A stretch of DNA of 16,102 nt. Source: JBDREF01 sp043820045. Its GTDB lineage: Bacteria; Planctomycetota; Phycisphaerae; Sedimentisphaerales; Anaerobacaceae. The position numbers were made by a program, and so were the translations under genes. Positions 1-7,147 of the stretch are shown one piece after another. Under the pieces are notes generated by a model, which worked only from the letters and a program-made list of their open reading frames with translations, did not search any database and was not told the origin of the DNA. Position 1 is the stretch's first letter; the number at the start of each line of letters is the position of its first letter. The DNA is taken from NCBI GenBank assembly GCA_043820045.1, contig JBDREF010000351.1, positions 1 to 16,102 of the forward strand, given 5' to 3'.

Positions 1-684
1 GCAGTTGGTCTCTCTTGCCAGCGAGATAACTTTGCTTCGCAGGTCATTGGCTGAACTGCGCATCGCCGCAGTATGATAAAGAACGATTCGTATGGGCATA
101 TTGGCCTTGTTCTGCAATCGCTCACGCACACAGTCCAATGCGTCTCTCTCAGAAAGTAATCCTGATGACTTGTAACGCCTTCTGGCCCAGTACTCCAAAA
201 ACGGCTTCTGGCCGTCGAGCACGTACACACCCTGATCGAGCACGTGCAGGCTCACCCAGGTATTGAGAGTCTCTATCGGCTTCTCATCGAAGGCGTGCTT
301 GGGAACGACGCCCATCACCTCCCTTAGATTCGCCAGTTCGGTCATAAGCTTGGATTCGAGTTCCGTCTTGGCCAGCAGCAGCTCATATCGCATTTCCTCA
401 GGTCCGGTTTGGTCTTCGATCTTGCGGGAAACCTCCGCGATCTGCTGGTCGAGCAGCTTGACCTGTACGTAGCTGAGTCTGATTTTGCGGATGATTTCCA
501 GGGTTTCTTTCTGATCGATATCCTTATGGTTCTCGATGGCGATCCGTATCAATTCGGCCAGTTCGGGCTCGTCCACATTCTGCACGCGATCCAGGATGCT
601 CGGAGTCTCGCTCTGGGCCATCGCTACCGTCCCAAGTGTAAGGCATAAGAGACACAACGACTTCTTAATCCATTTTGCTTTCAT
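1..684 (-). CDS. Exported coiled-coil protein, third gene of the sigma operon (partial)
   Basis: I do not recognise this family. The frame is open for 228 codons from ATG at 684 to the window edge, so the C-terminus is missing. Residues 1-24 form a Sec signal peptide (KKSLCLLCLTLGTVAMAQ) with likely cleavage after AMA. Residues of about 45-125 are rich in charged and leucine-type heptads and probably form a long helical hairpin or coiled coil. The following part (about 140-228) looks like a mixed alpha/beta domain containing LDQGVYVLDGQ and MPIRIVLYH. The start is supported by GGAGGTT at 691-697, six bases upstream. That site lies inside the end of the preceding gene, and the two reading frames overlap by 20 bases, which suggests translational coupling. 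Its position behind a sigma factor and a membrane protein hints at a periplasmic sensing or effector role, but nothing in the sequence proves this. Confidence 0.8.
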   Translation of the reverse strand, partial: MKAKWIKKSLCLLCLTLGTVAMAQSETPSILDRVQNVDEPELAELIRIAIENHKDIDQKETLEIIRKIRLSYVQVKLLDQQIAEVSRKIEDQTGPEEMRYELLLAKTELESKLMTELANLREVMGVVPKHAFDEKPIETLNTWVSLHVLDQGVYVLDGQKPFLEYWARRRYKSSGLLSERDALDCVRERLQNKANMPIRIVLYHTAAMRSSANDLRSKVISLARETNC

Positions 685-1234
685 AATTGTAACCTCCAAA
701 AGATTGTGCCATGATTCCGCTGATACCCTCGACCGACCCATGCGGGCGTAGAATGTCGGAGAGAATTAGGTGTTTGTTCTGATCTTCGAAAACCTCATCA
801 TCATTGACGGTGAAGGCCTGTTCCATCACACTGCTCGCAGCCACAGCATCATTAGACAGCAGTTTGCCAGCGTGTTCGACGGCACGGGCCATGCGGTCTT
901 CCATCCCCAACTGCCTGAAGAGATTGGCGGCATCCAGCCATGCGACAACGTCACTCGGTACGGTTACACCGTCGGGCTCGGCGGCCGCCTGCGGCGCGAC
1001 ATTCACGCTCTTGGGCAACGTGTGTGGCGCCGACAGGCGACCTCCGAGAAAAGCGATACCGGCGATCAGGACGGCGGCGGCCGCAAGTTCCGCTCTCCGC
1101 AAAGCGGAACGCCGTCGCCGAACACGAACGAACTCGGCCGTCGAGTCGCGGAGCGCCTGTTGCTTAAACTCCTCTCGCGGCGGTTCGCCCGACAAATGCT
1201 GCCTTAGATGTGTATCTGTGTCTCTGTCTTTCAT
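665..1234 (-). CDS. Putative single-span membrane anti-sigma factor
   Basis: A 189-residue protein encoded 21 bases downstream of the ECF sigma gene. Residues 1-46 are hydrophilic and end in an arginine cluster (VRVRRRR). Residues 49-66 (ELAAAAVLIAGIAFLGGR) form one transmembrane helix. The rest, about 120 residues, should lie outside the cytoplasm, given the positive charge before the helix. The topology and position match an anti-sigma factor that holds the neighbouring sigma factor through its N-terminal segment. I see no zinc anti-sigma HxxxCxxC motif and no cysteines at all, so it would not be a ZAS-type redox sensor. The start has an AAGGTGA-like site at 1240-1246. The role is inferred from context and topology; the family is not recognised from sequence alone. 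Confidence 0.7.
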   Translation of the reverse strand: MKDRDTDTHLRQHLSGEPPREEFKQQALRDSTAEFVRVRRRRSALRRAELAAAAVLIAGIAFLGGRLSAPHTLPKSVNVAPQAAAEPDGVTVPSDVVAWLDAANLFRQLGMEDRMARAVEHAGKLLSNDAVAASSVMEQAFTVNDDEVFEDQNKHLILSDILRPHGSVEGISGIMAQSFGGYNYESKMD

Positions 1235-1255
1235 ATTGTCACCTTGTTCAATGCA

Positions 1256-1795
1256 TTACTCCAAAGTTCGTATTTGTTCGTACTCACGGGCGAAGCCGGC
1301 CCTGACCCGGCGTAACTGCGATTCAATCGCCTCGATGCTTGCGCCGCTGTTTGCGGCGATCTCATTCATACTCAGCCCCCTGAGATATTTCGCATTGAGC
1401 ACGACGCGATAGTGCGAGGGCAACCGGGCGAGCGCCTCATGCACCCGCAAATCAGAATCTCCTGACGTGACCGCCTCGGAACTGCCCTTCGCAGAGGACT
1501 CCTCGTGGCGCTTCCGCCGCTGCTCGCTGGTCCGGATCGCCATATTGCGGTTCCTCGCCACCCCGAACAGCCATGCTCGAAAGGTTGCCCGGGTGGCATC
1601 GAAACGATGTATCCGTCTGGCCGCAGTGACAAAGACCTGCTGGGTCAGCTCCTCGGCCAGGTCATGTCGGCCGCTCGCGAGCGCGACGCAGAATCGGTAC
1701 AGCGCCTCAAAGTGCCGGTCGAATAGCTGCCGCCATGCCTGCTCACTGCCATTCTTGGCGGCCTGTATCACAAACCTCTCGGAATCCGCATCCAT
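1256..1795 (-). CDS. ECF-family RNA polymerase sigma factor
   Basis: A 179-residue sigma70-family protein of typical ECF size. Region sigma2 spans about residues 22-95. It includes DLAEELTQQVFVTAARR (45-61), which is the usual D-x-E-(D/E)-x-(T/V)-Q-x-x-F type core, and FRAWLFGVARNRNM (72-85). After a charged linker (91-115), sigma4 spans about 117-172, with ALARLPSHYRVVLNAKY and a helix-turn-helix at 141-168 (LSMNEIAANSGASIEAIESQ). No sigma3 region or C-terminal extension is present. It directs transcription of a stress- or surface-related regulon, presumably held inactive by the membrane protein encoded next. The ATG at 1795 fits the family N-terminus (DADSERFVIQAAKNGSEQAW). The upstream bases show only a poor Shine-Dalgarno match. 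The specific regulon cannot be told from sequence. Confidence 0.93.
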   Translation of the reverse strand: MDADSERFVIQAAKNGSEQAWRQLFDRHFEALYRFCVALASGRHDLAEELTQQVFVTAARRIHRFDATRATFRAWLFGVARNRNMAIRTSEQRRKRHEESSAKGSSEAVTSGDSDLRVHEALARLPSHYRVVLNAKYLRGLSMNEIAANSGASIEAIESQLRRVRAGFAREYEQIRTLE

Positions 1796-2135
1796 CAGTC
1801 GCTTGCTCGCATTCCCGCATACTGTTGTCGGTCACGTTTCTGTAACCACTTCTCGCCCCGGCGTGCAAATCCGTCGCCAATGCCGGAAAAAACTCAGGAA
1901 ATTTTATCGCGCCAAGCCGGGGCGTACACCAACAAATTTACGACTGGCCAGGTCGCCTGAGGTCTGTTGAGTTGACGTGCCGGGGATAGGGACTGTCCAG
2001 AATCCGTCGCCGGCGTTCGCGATCTCAGCGCATGGTATCTACGTTGGCTATTGACAATCTACTATCGATTAGGAATCGAGCACCGGCCTTCAAGTCGAGA
2101 ACAATAGTCAATAGTCAATAGTCAATGGTCAATCC
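1796..2135. other. Non-coding gap between sigma and aldolase genes
   Basis: These 340 bases hold no convincing gene. On the minus strand they must contain the promoter of the sigma operon. A possible -10 (TAAAAT within GATAAAATTT, near 1900-1909) has no well-spaced -35. No clear auto-regulatory ECF promoter could be picked out. A small perfect hairpin lies at 2065-2079 (TCGATT-AGG-AATCGA), and a heptanucleotide repeat lies at 2103-2134. A copy of the repeat sequence in opposite orientation (CTATTGAC) is at 2048-2055. No U-rich terminator for the aldolase gene was found. Confidence 0.6.
2103..2134. repeat. Heptanucleotide tandem repeat after the aldolase stop codon
   Basis: Three exact AATAGTC units (2103-2109, 2110-2116, 2117-2123) are followed by one AATGGTC unit (2124-2130) and the start of a fifth (AATC). 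The array ends one base before the TAA of the aldolase gene, so it lies in that transcript's 3-prime region. The opposite-orientation copy at 2048-2055 could pair with it in RNA. Short 7-base tandem repeats of this kind recur in some bacterial genomes, but no function is known to me. Confidence 0.85.
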
Positions 2136-3203
2136 TTACGCCACTGCCACATCCTTGCACAAGAAAACATCCTGGATTGCGTGAAAGAGTTCGACGCCCT
2201 CCTTCATCGGTTTCTGGAATGCCTTTCTGCCGGTTATCAGGCCTATCCCCCCCGCTCTTTTATTGATTACGGCTGTTTTTACAACCTGGGCCATATCGTC
2301 CTTGCCGGCCGGACCGCCGGAGTTTATCAGCCCGATTCTGCCCATGTAGTTGTTTACGACCTGATATCTTGTCAAATCGATTGGGTGGTCGGAATTGAGC
2401 TGCGTGTACATCTTCTCACTGAACTTGCCGAAGGTCCCTTCCTTGTTCAATGCCTTGTAGCCGCCGTCACTGACGGGCAGCTTCTGTTTGATTATGTCGG
2501 CCTGTATGGTCGCGCCGAGGTGGTTGGCCTGCCCCGTCAGGTCGGAACTTACGTGATGGTCCACGCCATCGACCTTGAACGCGTTGTTGCGCAGATAGCA
2601 CCACAGAATCGTCACCATCCCGAGTTCGTGGGCCTGATGAAACACCTCGCTGATCTCCACTATCTGACGGCTGCTCTCCGGCGAGCCGAAATATATTGTT
2701 GCCCCGACTGCAACGGCGCCCATATCAAAGGCCTGCCTGGCACTGGCGAAAAGTATCTGGTCATACTTGTTCGGATAGCTGAGCATTTCATTGTGGTTGA
2801 GCTTGACTATGAAAGGTATCTTGTGCGAATATTTTCTCGAAACGCTGCCGAGAACTCCAACGGTTGACGCCACCGCGTTACACCCGGCCTCAATCGCCAA
2901 CTTGACGATGTTTTCCGGGTCGAAATACAGCGGATTGGGGGCAAACGATGCACCGGCCGAGTGCTCGATACCCTGGTCCACAGGCAGTATCGAAAGATAG
3001 CCCGTGCCGGCAAGCCTGCCGGTATTGAACAGCAGTTGCATATTCCGCAGAACGGGATTCGACCTGTCCGACGGGATGAAGATTCTCTCGACCCAGTCTG
3101 GGCCCGGGACGTGAAGCTGTTCCCTTTTTACCTTAGGCGTTTGGAAACCGAGTAGATAATCGCCTTCTTTGCCTAACAACTGCCTTATTTTCTCGACGTT
3201 CAT
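2136..3203 (-). CDS. fbaB: Class I fructose-bisphosphate aldolase
   Basis: A 355-residue cytoplasmic enzyme of the FbaB (DhnA/archaeal-type class I) family. It reversibly cleaves fructose 1,6-bisphosphate to glyceraldehyde 3-phosphate and dihydroxyacetone phosphate in glycolysis and gluconeogenesis. It is collinear with E. coli FbaB as I recall that sequence, sharing VLRNMQ, NTGRLAGTGYLSILPVDQG (60-78), SAGASFA, LYFDP, VKLNHNE (133-139), GAVAVGATIYFGS (162-174) and ADIIKQK (235-241). The Schiff-base lysine is probably K239, with D76 and Y171 also in the active site by analogy with the archaeal enzymes. The tail has LINSGGPAG and the phosphate-binding KRAGGIGLITGRKAFQKP. The length is normal and no key residue is missing. 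The start is supported by AAGGAGT at 3209-3215. The gene appears monocistronic, with its own promoter at 3297-3325. Confidence 0.97.
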   Translation of the reverse strand: MNVEKIRQLLGKEGDYLLGFQTPKVKREQLHVPGPDWVERIFIPSDRSNPVLRNMQLLFNTGRLAGTGYLSILPVDQGIEHSAGASFAPNPLYFDPENIVKLAIEAGCNAVASTVGVLGSVSRKYSHKIPFIVKLNHNEMLSYPNKYDQILFASARQAFDMGAVAVGATIYFGSPESSRQIVEISEVFHQAHELGMVTILWCYLRNNAFKVDGVDHHVSSDLTGQANHLGATIQADIIKQKLPVSDGGYKALNKEGTFGKFSEKMYTQLNSDHPIDLTRYQVVNNYMGRIGLINSGGPAGKDDMAQVVKTAVINKRAGGIGLITGRKAFQKPMKEGVELFHAIQDVFLCKDVAVA

Positions 3204-3296
3204 TTGCGACTCCTTGCATGATTCGTTGAAACACTTGTGGTTCCGAGGTCTCGCATATATACGTTACCGAAACAATACAAACACGCTTGAAGTTTT

Positions 3297-3325
3297 AAGA
3301 TATCAGAACTTCGCCCCAATTGCAA
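3297..3325 (-). promoter_or_regulatory. Candidate sigma70-type promoter of fbaB
   Basis: Read on the minus strand, TTGCAA (3325-3320) and TATCTT (3302-3297) are separated by 17 bases. Transcription would start near 3290, giving a leader of roughly 85 nt before the aldolase ATG. The same layout (TTGnnn-N17-TATCnT) appears before three other genes in this window, which raises confidence. The rest of 3204-3482 shows no gene. Confidence 0.55.
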
Positions 3326-3482
3326 AAATCTTCCGGCTCGATGATTCTGCGCCTATGTTCACGGCGCAATCCGGACGACCAATATACATCTTGCGTGTTA
3401 CATCGCCGATTTTTGTCAATCGCAGCGAATTTTCGAAGGTCGTTTGTGTACGGCCCCGGCAAGGACCGCTGTCGGGCTTAGA

Positions 3483-5003
3483 CTATTCGTCGCTGACATC
3501 CTCCTTCTTTAACGGCGTAGTCCAGAGATAGATAGTGTGAGTGTCCCAATCCTCGTCGGAAGAAGTCACCTCAACGACCTTGTCGGGTTTTACTCCCCTC
3601 ATATCGAAGTCGTGTGAGACGATTCGTGAGCCCGGCTTGAGCTTTTCCAACTGGGGAATCAGTTTGACGTTCAGGCTCGGCAGCAGGTAGAGAGTTATTA
3701 CATTTGCCTGGCTGAGGTCCAGGGTGAAAATGTCTTCCCGCTCGATTCGGACCAGATTCCCGACGTCGTTGGCGTCCACATTATGCAACGCCTCCTTTAC
3801 CCGCTTCGGGTTTATGTCGTAGCCGACCGCCTTGCAGCCGTACTTCTTGGCTGCCGTCACAACGATCCGCCCGTCCCCGCAGCCGAGATCATAGACCAGA
3901 TCGCTCTTCTTGACTTGAGCCAGTTCGAGCATCTTGTCCACGACTTCCTGCGGGGTAGGAACGTAAATGACATCCGGCTTGCGGGACGCCTTCTTGACCT
4001 TGGCGGTTTTTTGCTTTGCCGGCGTCAGAAGCCTTTTCTCCCCGGTCACCTGGCGGGTGCCGCGGGAAGAGGTAAGCTCCCCTGTAAGCTTTTTTCCATT
4101 CACCTTCCCTGCAAAGCTGATCTCGAAGTTCTGATCGCCGAACGCCATGCTCGTCTTGAATGTCACCCGGTCGTTATCAATATCCACCTTCTCGATCGCG
4201 ATCGGCCCGTACATCGCGCTCAAATCAGGATTGACTCTCAGCAACTGTTTTCTGCTGCCGGAGTCGGATGCGACTTCAAGCACCCACTGGCCGACAATTG
4301 CAGCTCCGATGCGTTTGCCTTCTGCGGTGATATCGCCGAACTCGGACTTGATTACGCCGGAGAGTGCAGCGCCCTTAACGGTTCCTTCGAAGGTCGATTC
4401 CCATTCCCGGTCCTGCATTTTGCTCGTCCGCTTGAAGGTCAGTTTGCGGTTCTTGAAATTGACATCCGTGATTTTGTGTTCGCCGTATTCACTTTGCCAG
4501 TTGGCGGTGAGTTTGCCTTTCGCATCGGCCTTGACTTGAAGAGTCGTAGTGATTTCGCGGTCCTGGACCTTGAACTTCATCTCCCAGCTTCCCGCCGCGG
4601 CAGGCACTCGTGCGAGACGCTTGCCTTCGGCCTTGTACTCGCCCCGGTCACTGGAGAAAGTCCCGGAGAGCATTCCGCCGCTGATCGTTCCCTTAAAGTT
4701 CGACGTCGTCTCGTTTTCGCCGAATCGATAGACCTGCACGAAGCTGAGCTGGCTGCTTTCGTACTCAAGGCTGCGCAGCTCGCTGATACCCCAAAAACTG
4801 ATCCACTCACCTTTGAGTTTGCCGTCTTTATCGTTGGAAAGCGAAAGGATTGATGTGAACTCTCGACCGTCGAAGTCCACCTTGACTTCCCAGTCCCCCG
4901 TAATCCCTTTCCTGGCCGGTCCGGCCGATACTTGCGCCATAGGCACAAGCACGACTATTAGCCCGAGAAGTCGGACGATGCTGGAAATCGCTGACTGCTT
5001 CAT
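3483..5003 (-). CDS. Exported beta-repeat protein fused to SAM-dependent methyltransferase domain
   Basis: A 506-residue protein. Residues 1-28 are a Sec signal peptide (RLLGLIVVLVPMAQVSAG). Three related repeats of about 90-97 residues follow (about 34-130, 137-232, 236-325). They share the pattern G.W......(G/D)RE....L....(D/A)KGKL...W.S..G, then LTF, F.GT..G..LSG...S..G...(A)EGKR. They are probably beta-barrel or sandwich units; I do not know a family name. A basic linker (326-343) leads to a class I Rossmann methyltransferase (about 344-495): YVPTPQEVVDKML, motif I DLGCGDGRIVV (372-382), GYDINPKRV, and LYLLPSLN near motif IV (438-445). This part resembles the ATPSCKMT/FAM173-type lysine methyltransferases. 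AAGGAGA-like TTCTCCT at 5011-5017 supports the start. An exported SAM enzyme is odd, because SAM is cytoplasmic. The substrate is unknown. Confidence 0.85.
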   Translation of the reverse strand: MKQSAISSIVRLLGLIVVLVPMAQVSAGPARKGITGDWEVKVDFDGREFTSILSLSNDKDGKLKGEWISFWGISELRSLEYESSQLSFVQVYRFGENETTSNFKGTISGGMLSGTFSSDRGEYKAEGKRLARVPAAAGSWEMKFKVQDREITTTLQVKADAKGKLTANWQSEYGEHKITDVNFKNRKLTFKRTSKMQDREWESTFEGTVKGAALSGVIKSEFGDITAEGKRIGAAIVGQWVLEVASDSGSRKQLLRVNPDLSAMYGPIAIEKVDIDNDRVTFKTSMAFGDQNFEISFAGKVNGKKLTGELTSSRGTRQVTGEKRLLTPAKQKTAKVKKASRKPDVIYVPTPQEVVDKMLELAQVKKSDLVYDLGCGDGRIVVTAAKKYGCKAVGYDINPKRVKEALHNVDANDVGNLVRIEREDIFTLDLSQANVITLYLLPSLNVKLIPQLEKLKPGSRIVSHDFDMRGVKPDKVVEVTSSDEDWDTHTIYLWTTPLKKEDVSDE

Positions 5004-5073
5004 AATGTGGTTCTCCTGACAAAAAGATGTTTCTTGGTGCCCACTTCCTTAAAGTGTTAATGAATTGCCCTAC

Positions 5074-5111
5074 GGCGTATAAATGATACGCCTGAGTTAA
5101 GGCGATGGCAA
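5074..5111 (-). promoter_or_regulatory. Promoter of the methyltransferase gene with overlapping palindrome
   Basis: On the minus strand TTGCCA (5111-5106) and TATCAT (5088-5083) are spaced by 17 bases. A perfect inverted repeat, GGCGTAT-AAATG-ATACGCC (5074-5092), covers the -10 box and the expected start of transcription. That is a classic operator position, but the repeat could equally be a small hairpin at the 5-prime end of the RNA. The predicted leader to the ATG at 5003 is about 70 nt. The regulator is unknown. Confidence 0.55.
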
Positions 5112-5190
5112 TACCCTGTGTAAGAAAATGTTGGGCCGCTGCTGCGGGTCGTTTTCTGCCTGGCGGGCGTGCTTCCACCGGCGTCGAGAG

Positions 5191-6672
5191 TCATTTTGCC
5201 TGTTTTGTGTGTGAGTAGGCCAGGCGGCCCCGTTCATCGTAAAAGTCGAAAAGGCCTTCGGCGCCGTCCTTTGTCGGTGAAACGCTTACCATCAGAAAGC
5301 CGGCGGAAGGTTTGCCCTCCAACTGGCAGTAGTACTGTGTAATCTTTCCGTCGGGATCCGTCGATTTTGGTGAACCGGCCTTCACTCCCAGGCGGGAATT
5401 GGCTTCCACTAACGATCCGCAGGAGAATTCTTCGAAGCCCGATGGATGCCTGGCGTGGTACTGCCAATGCCGGTCCCCACACAGAATATAGAAGTTCTTA
5501 TTGAGAAAAGCGTTTTGCTTGAGCCAGTCGAAGAACTCCTGACCTTCATGGCGAAAGCCGTTGAGGTTGGTATGGTTGTCTGTCTTGCTTCTGTCGTCCG
5601 GGCCGACAAGCGGCGTGGGCGAAATGAGTATCTTGAAGGCGGCGTCGCTTGCGAGCAGGGTCTGTTTGAGCCATTGCTTCTGGGTCTGGCCCCAGATTGT
5701 CTTGTCCGGTCCGTCGGGCATCTTGTTCGGACTGCGGTAAAGCCGGCCCTCCAGGAGCCAGATCTGCAGGTCATGGCTGATCCTGAACGTGGCATAGGTC
5801 AGCGCAGTTGGGTCCGCCGGATTAACGACGGGCAACTGTTCGCGGAAGTTGCGCGCCCCCATCTCCGGCGTGGGCATCTTAGTTCCGGTGTTGTCGCAAT
5901 CGTTGTAGCGATAGTCGTGGTCGTCCACTTCCCAATAGGTCGGAACGTTTGCGAAAAGATCCGCGAAACGGGGTTGGATGAACTGCTCGTGAAATTTACG
6001 GCGCATCTGCGTTTCGGTTTTTGCGCTGTCGGACCACGCAAGGCCCGTCCACTGGTCCGAGCCTTCTTTTTTCGCAGGATGATCGAAATATACAGTGTCC
6101 CCGGTGCCGACAAAGAAATCAGGCTCCAGCTTTCGAATCGCTTCGAGTGCCGGGTAGCCGAGGTGTTTGTCATCGCCGCGATAGGCTCCTTCCGGTTTGT
6201 ACGGACCCTCATGGAAGAAGAAATAGTTCATGCCGGTTACGACAACGAACCTGGTCGCTTGGACGGCACTCTTGCCGCCGATGGTCTTGAACGAGCATGT
6301 CCGGCCGTTCACGGTATCGCCCTGCTCAAGTCCGTACAGCAGACGATAATAGTATTGGGTGGACGGTCTCAGGCCGGCTACTTCGATTTTGACGATATAG
6401 TCGTCATCCGGCGAGGCCTCGATCCAGGGGGTCTTGCGCGACTCAGAAAACTGCGGATTCGTCGCCAGCTCGAATCTCGCCGCGCCGGCAGCGCCCGGCA
6501 GGTCGCCGTCGATGAGTGTTCTTCCCTGAGTAAGCCGGGATTGAAGGATGACGCTGGTTTCAGTGACCCGGCCCGCCATCTCACCCTGACCGTGGTCCGG
6601 AGTCGCAGCCGCCGTTGCAAACGCAACGCTCCAACAGCTCACAAATAAACTTTTGATAAAAAGATGTCTCAT
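5191..6672 (-). CDS. Exported PhoD-like metallophosphatase
   Basis: A 493-residue member of the PhoD-like alkaline phosphatase/phosphodiesterase group. Residues 1-22 form a signal peptide (LFVSCWSVAFATAAA). Residues of about 30-135 are an Fn3-like N-terminal domain typical of this group (LRPSTQYYYRLLYG at 101-114). The catalytic metallophosphatase domain follows, with FFVGTGDTVYFDHP (186-199), the VDDHDYRYND motif (249-258), and CGDRHWQYHARHP (398-410), which supply the metal ligands. The family hydrolyses phosphate mono- or diesters outside the cytoplasm, often under phosphate limitation; some members act on other substrates, so the exact one is open. The signal peptide is Sec-like and lacks the twin arginines of classical PhoD. 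No Shine-Dalgarno site precedes the ATG, and the predicted promoter is so close that the mRNA may be nearly leaderless. Confidence 0.9.
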   Translation of the reverse strand: MRHLFIKSLFVSCWSVAFATAAATPDHGQGEMAGRVTETSVILQSRLTQGRTLIDGDLPGAAGAARFELATNPQFSESRKTPWIEASPDDDYIVKIEVAGLRPSTQYYYRLLYGLEQGDTVNGRTCSFKTIGGKSAVQATRFVVVTGMNYFFFHEGPYKPEGAYRGDDKHLGYPALEAIRKLEPDFFVGTGDTVYFDHPAKKEGSDQWTGLAWSDSAKTETQMRRKFHEQFIQPRFADLFANVPTYWEVDDHDYRYNDCDNTGTKMPTPEMGARNFREQLPVVNPADPTALTYATFRISHDLQIWLLEGRLYRSPNKMPDGPDKTIWGQTQKQWLKQTLLASDAAFKILISPTPLVGPDDRSKTDNHTNLNGFRHEGQEFFDWLKQNAFLNKNFYILCGDRHWQYHARHPSGFEEFSCGSLVEANSRLGVKAGSPKSTDPDGKITQYYCQLEGKPSAGFLMVSVSPTKDGAEGLFDFYDERGRLAYSHTKQAK

Positions 6673-6682
6673 CTGGTTTTGT

Positions 6683-6711
6683 ATGATACAGGGGTCTCAT
6701 CTTAGTTTCAA
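6683..6711 (-). promoter_or_regulatory. Candidate promoter of the PhoD-like gene, almost no leader
   Basis: On the minus strand TTGAAA (6711-6706) and TATCAT (6688-6683) are spaced by 17 bases. The ATG at 6672 lies only 10 bases after the -10 box, so the transcript would begin about 3-5 bases before the start codon. This agrees with the absence of a ribosome binding site there. Confidence 0.5.
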
Positions 6712-6866
6712 CGATTCTCCCGAAAGTTGGACACAATGTGTCGCAAAGTAAGGTCAAAGGCAGCCCGGGAGCCGTAGAAAGACACAAACGAACAACCAAG
6801 TCCTGAGTTTTGACCGTAAAATCGAGGTTTTCCCGGTGATAGTTTTCCGTCTTTTCGAAGTTTTTC

Positions 6867-6896
6867 TTGACTGCGCCGTGATGAATCTTGTATAAA
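6867..6896 (+). promoter_or_regulatory. Promoter of paralogous unit 1
   Basis: TTGACT (6867-6872), an 18-base spacer and TATAAA (6891-6896), preceded by the T-rich stretch TTTTTC. The same arrangement and spacer stand before the two downstream paralogues. Transcription would start near 6903. Confidence 0.75.
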
Positions 6897-6902
6897 TGAG
6901 AT

Positions 6903-7147
6903 TGTTACAACCTGCGGCCTTCCGTTTTCCGGCAGGTGTAGTTTACAGGGCCTGTTTGCGAGTTTCATCTGTTGATTCGCTGATGCCTGCAAAGGGTCTT
7001 GGGGAGAGTCGATGCAAATGCAAGTCGCAAGAGGATTGTTCGACGCCGGGCACGTGCCGTCAGGTGAAGGTGAAACTCATCGTCTTTTGCTTTGGTATGG
7101 CCAGACCGCGGCCATTTCATATTCAACTTTCTTGAAGGAGGATTATC
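6903..7147 (+). promoter_or_regulatory. Long 5-prime leader of unit 1
   Basis: About 245 untranslated bases lie between the predicted start of transcription and the ATG. They include an imperfect hairpin at 6910-6937 (ACCTGCGG pairing with CC-G-GCAGGT) and a 10-base palindrome GGCACGTGCC at 7049-7058. The ribosome binding site AAGGAGG is at 7135-7141. No known riboswitch was recognised, and no convincing small gene is present. Together with the PhoD promoter this accounts for the 475-base gap 6673-7147. Confidence 0.45.

Noticed and set aside
2103..2134. CRISPR array
   Set aside because: Units are 7 bases with no spacers; it is a simple tandem repeat.
2181..2867. 228-codon plus-strand open frame opposite fbaB
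   Set aside because: Fully antisense to an unmistakable aldolase; no domain seen.
3445..3482. Possible terminator after the methyltransferase gene (CCCGGC and GTCGGG arms)
   Set aside because: Only a 6-base stem with a G-U pair and no T-tract in the minus direction.
3783..4853. 356-codon plus-strand open frame opposite the methyltransferase gene
   Set aside because: Antisense to a gene with a clear signal peptide, repeats and methyltransferase motifs; the translated product is low in recognisable structure.
5446..6648. 400-codon plus-strand open frame opposite the PhoD-like gene
   Set aside because: It lies wholly antisense to a clear metallophosphatase gene, its translation has no recognisable domain, and it has no ribosome binding site. 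It is a shadow of high-GC codon bias.
6896..7135. 79-codon frame in the leader of unit 1
   Set aside because: Its ATG overlaps the -10 box of the predicted promoter, so it would not be in the transcript; no ribosome site.
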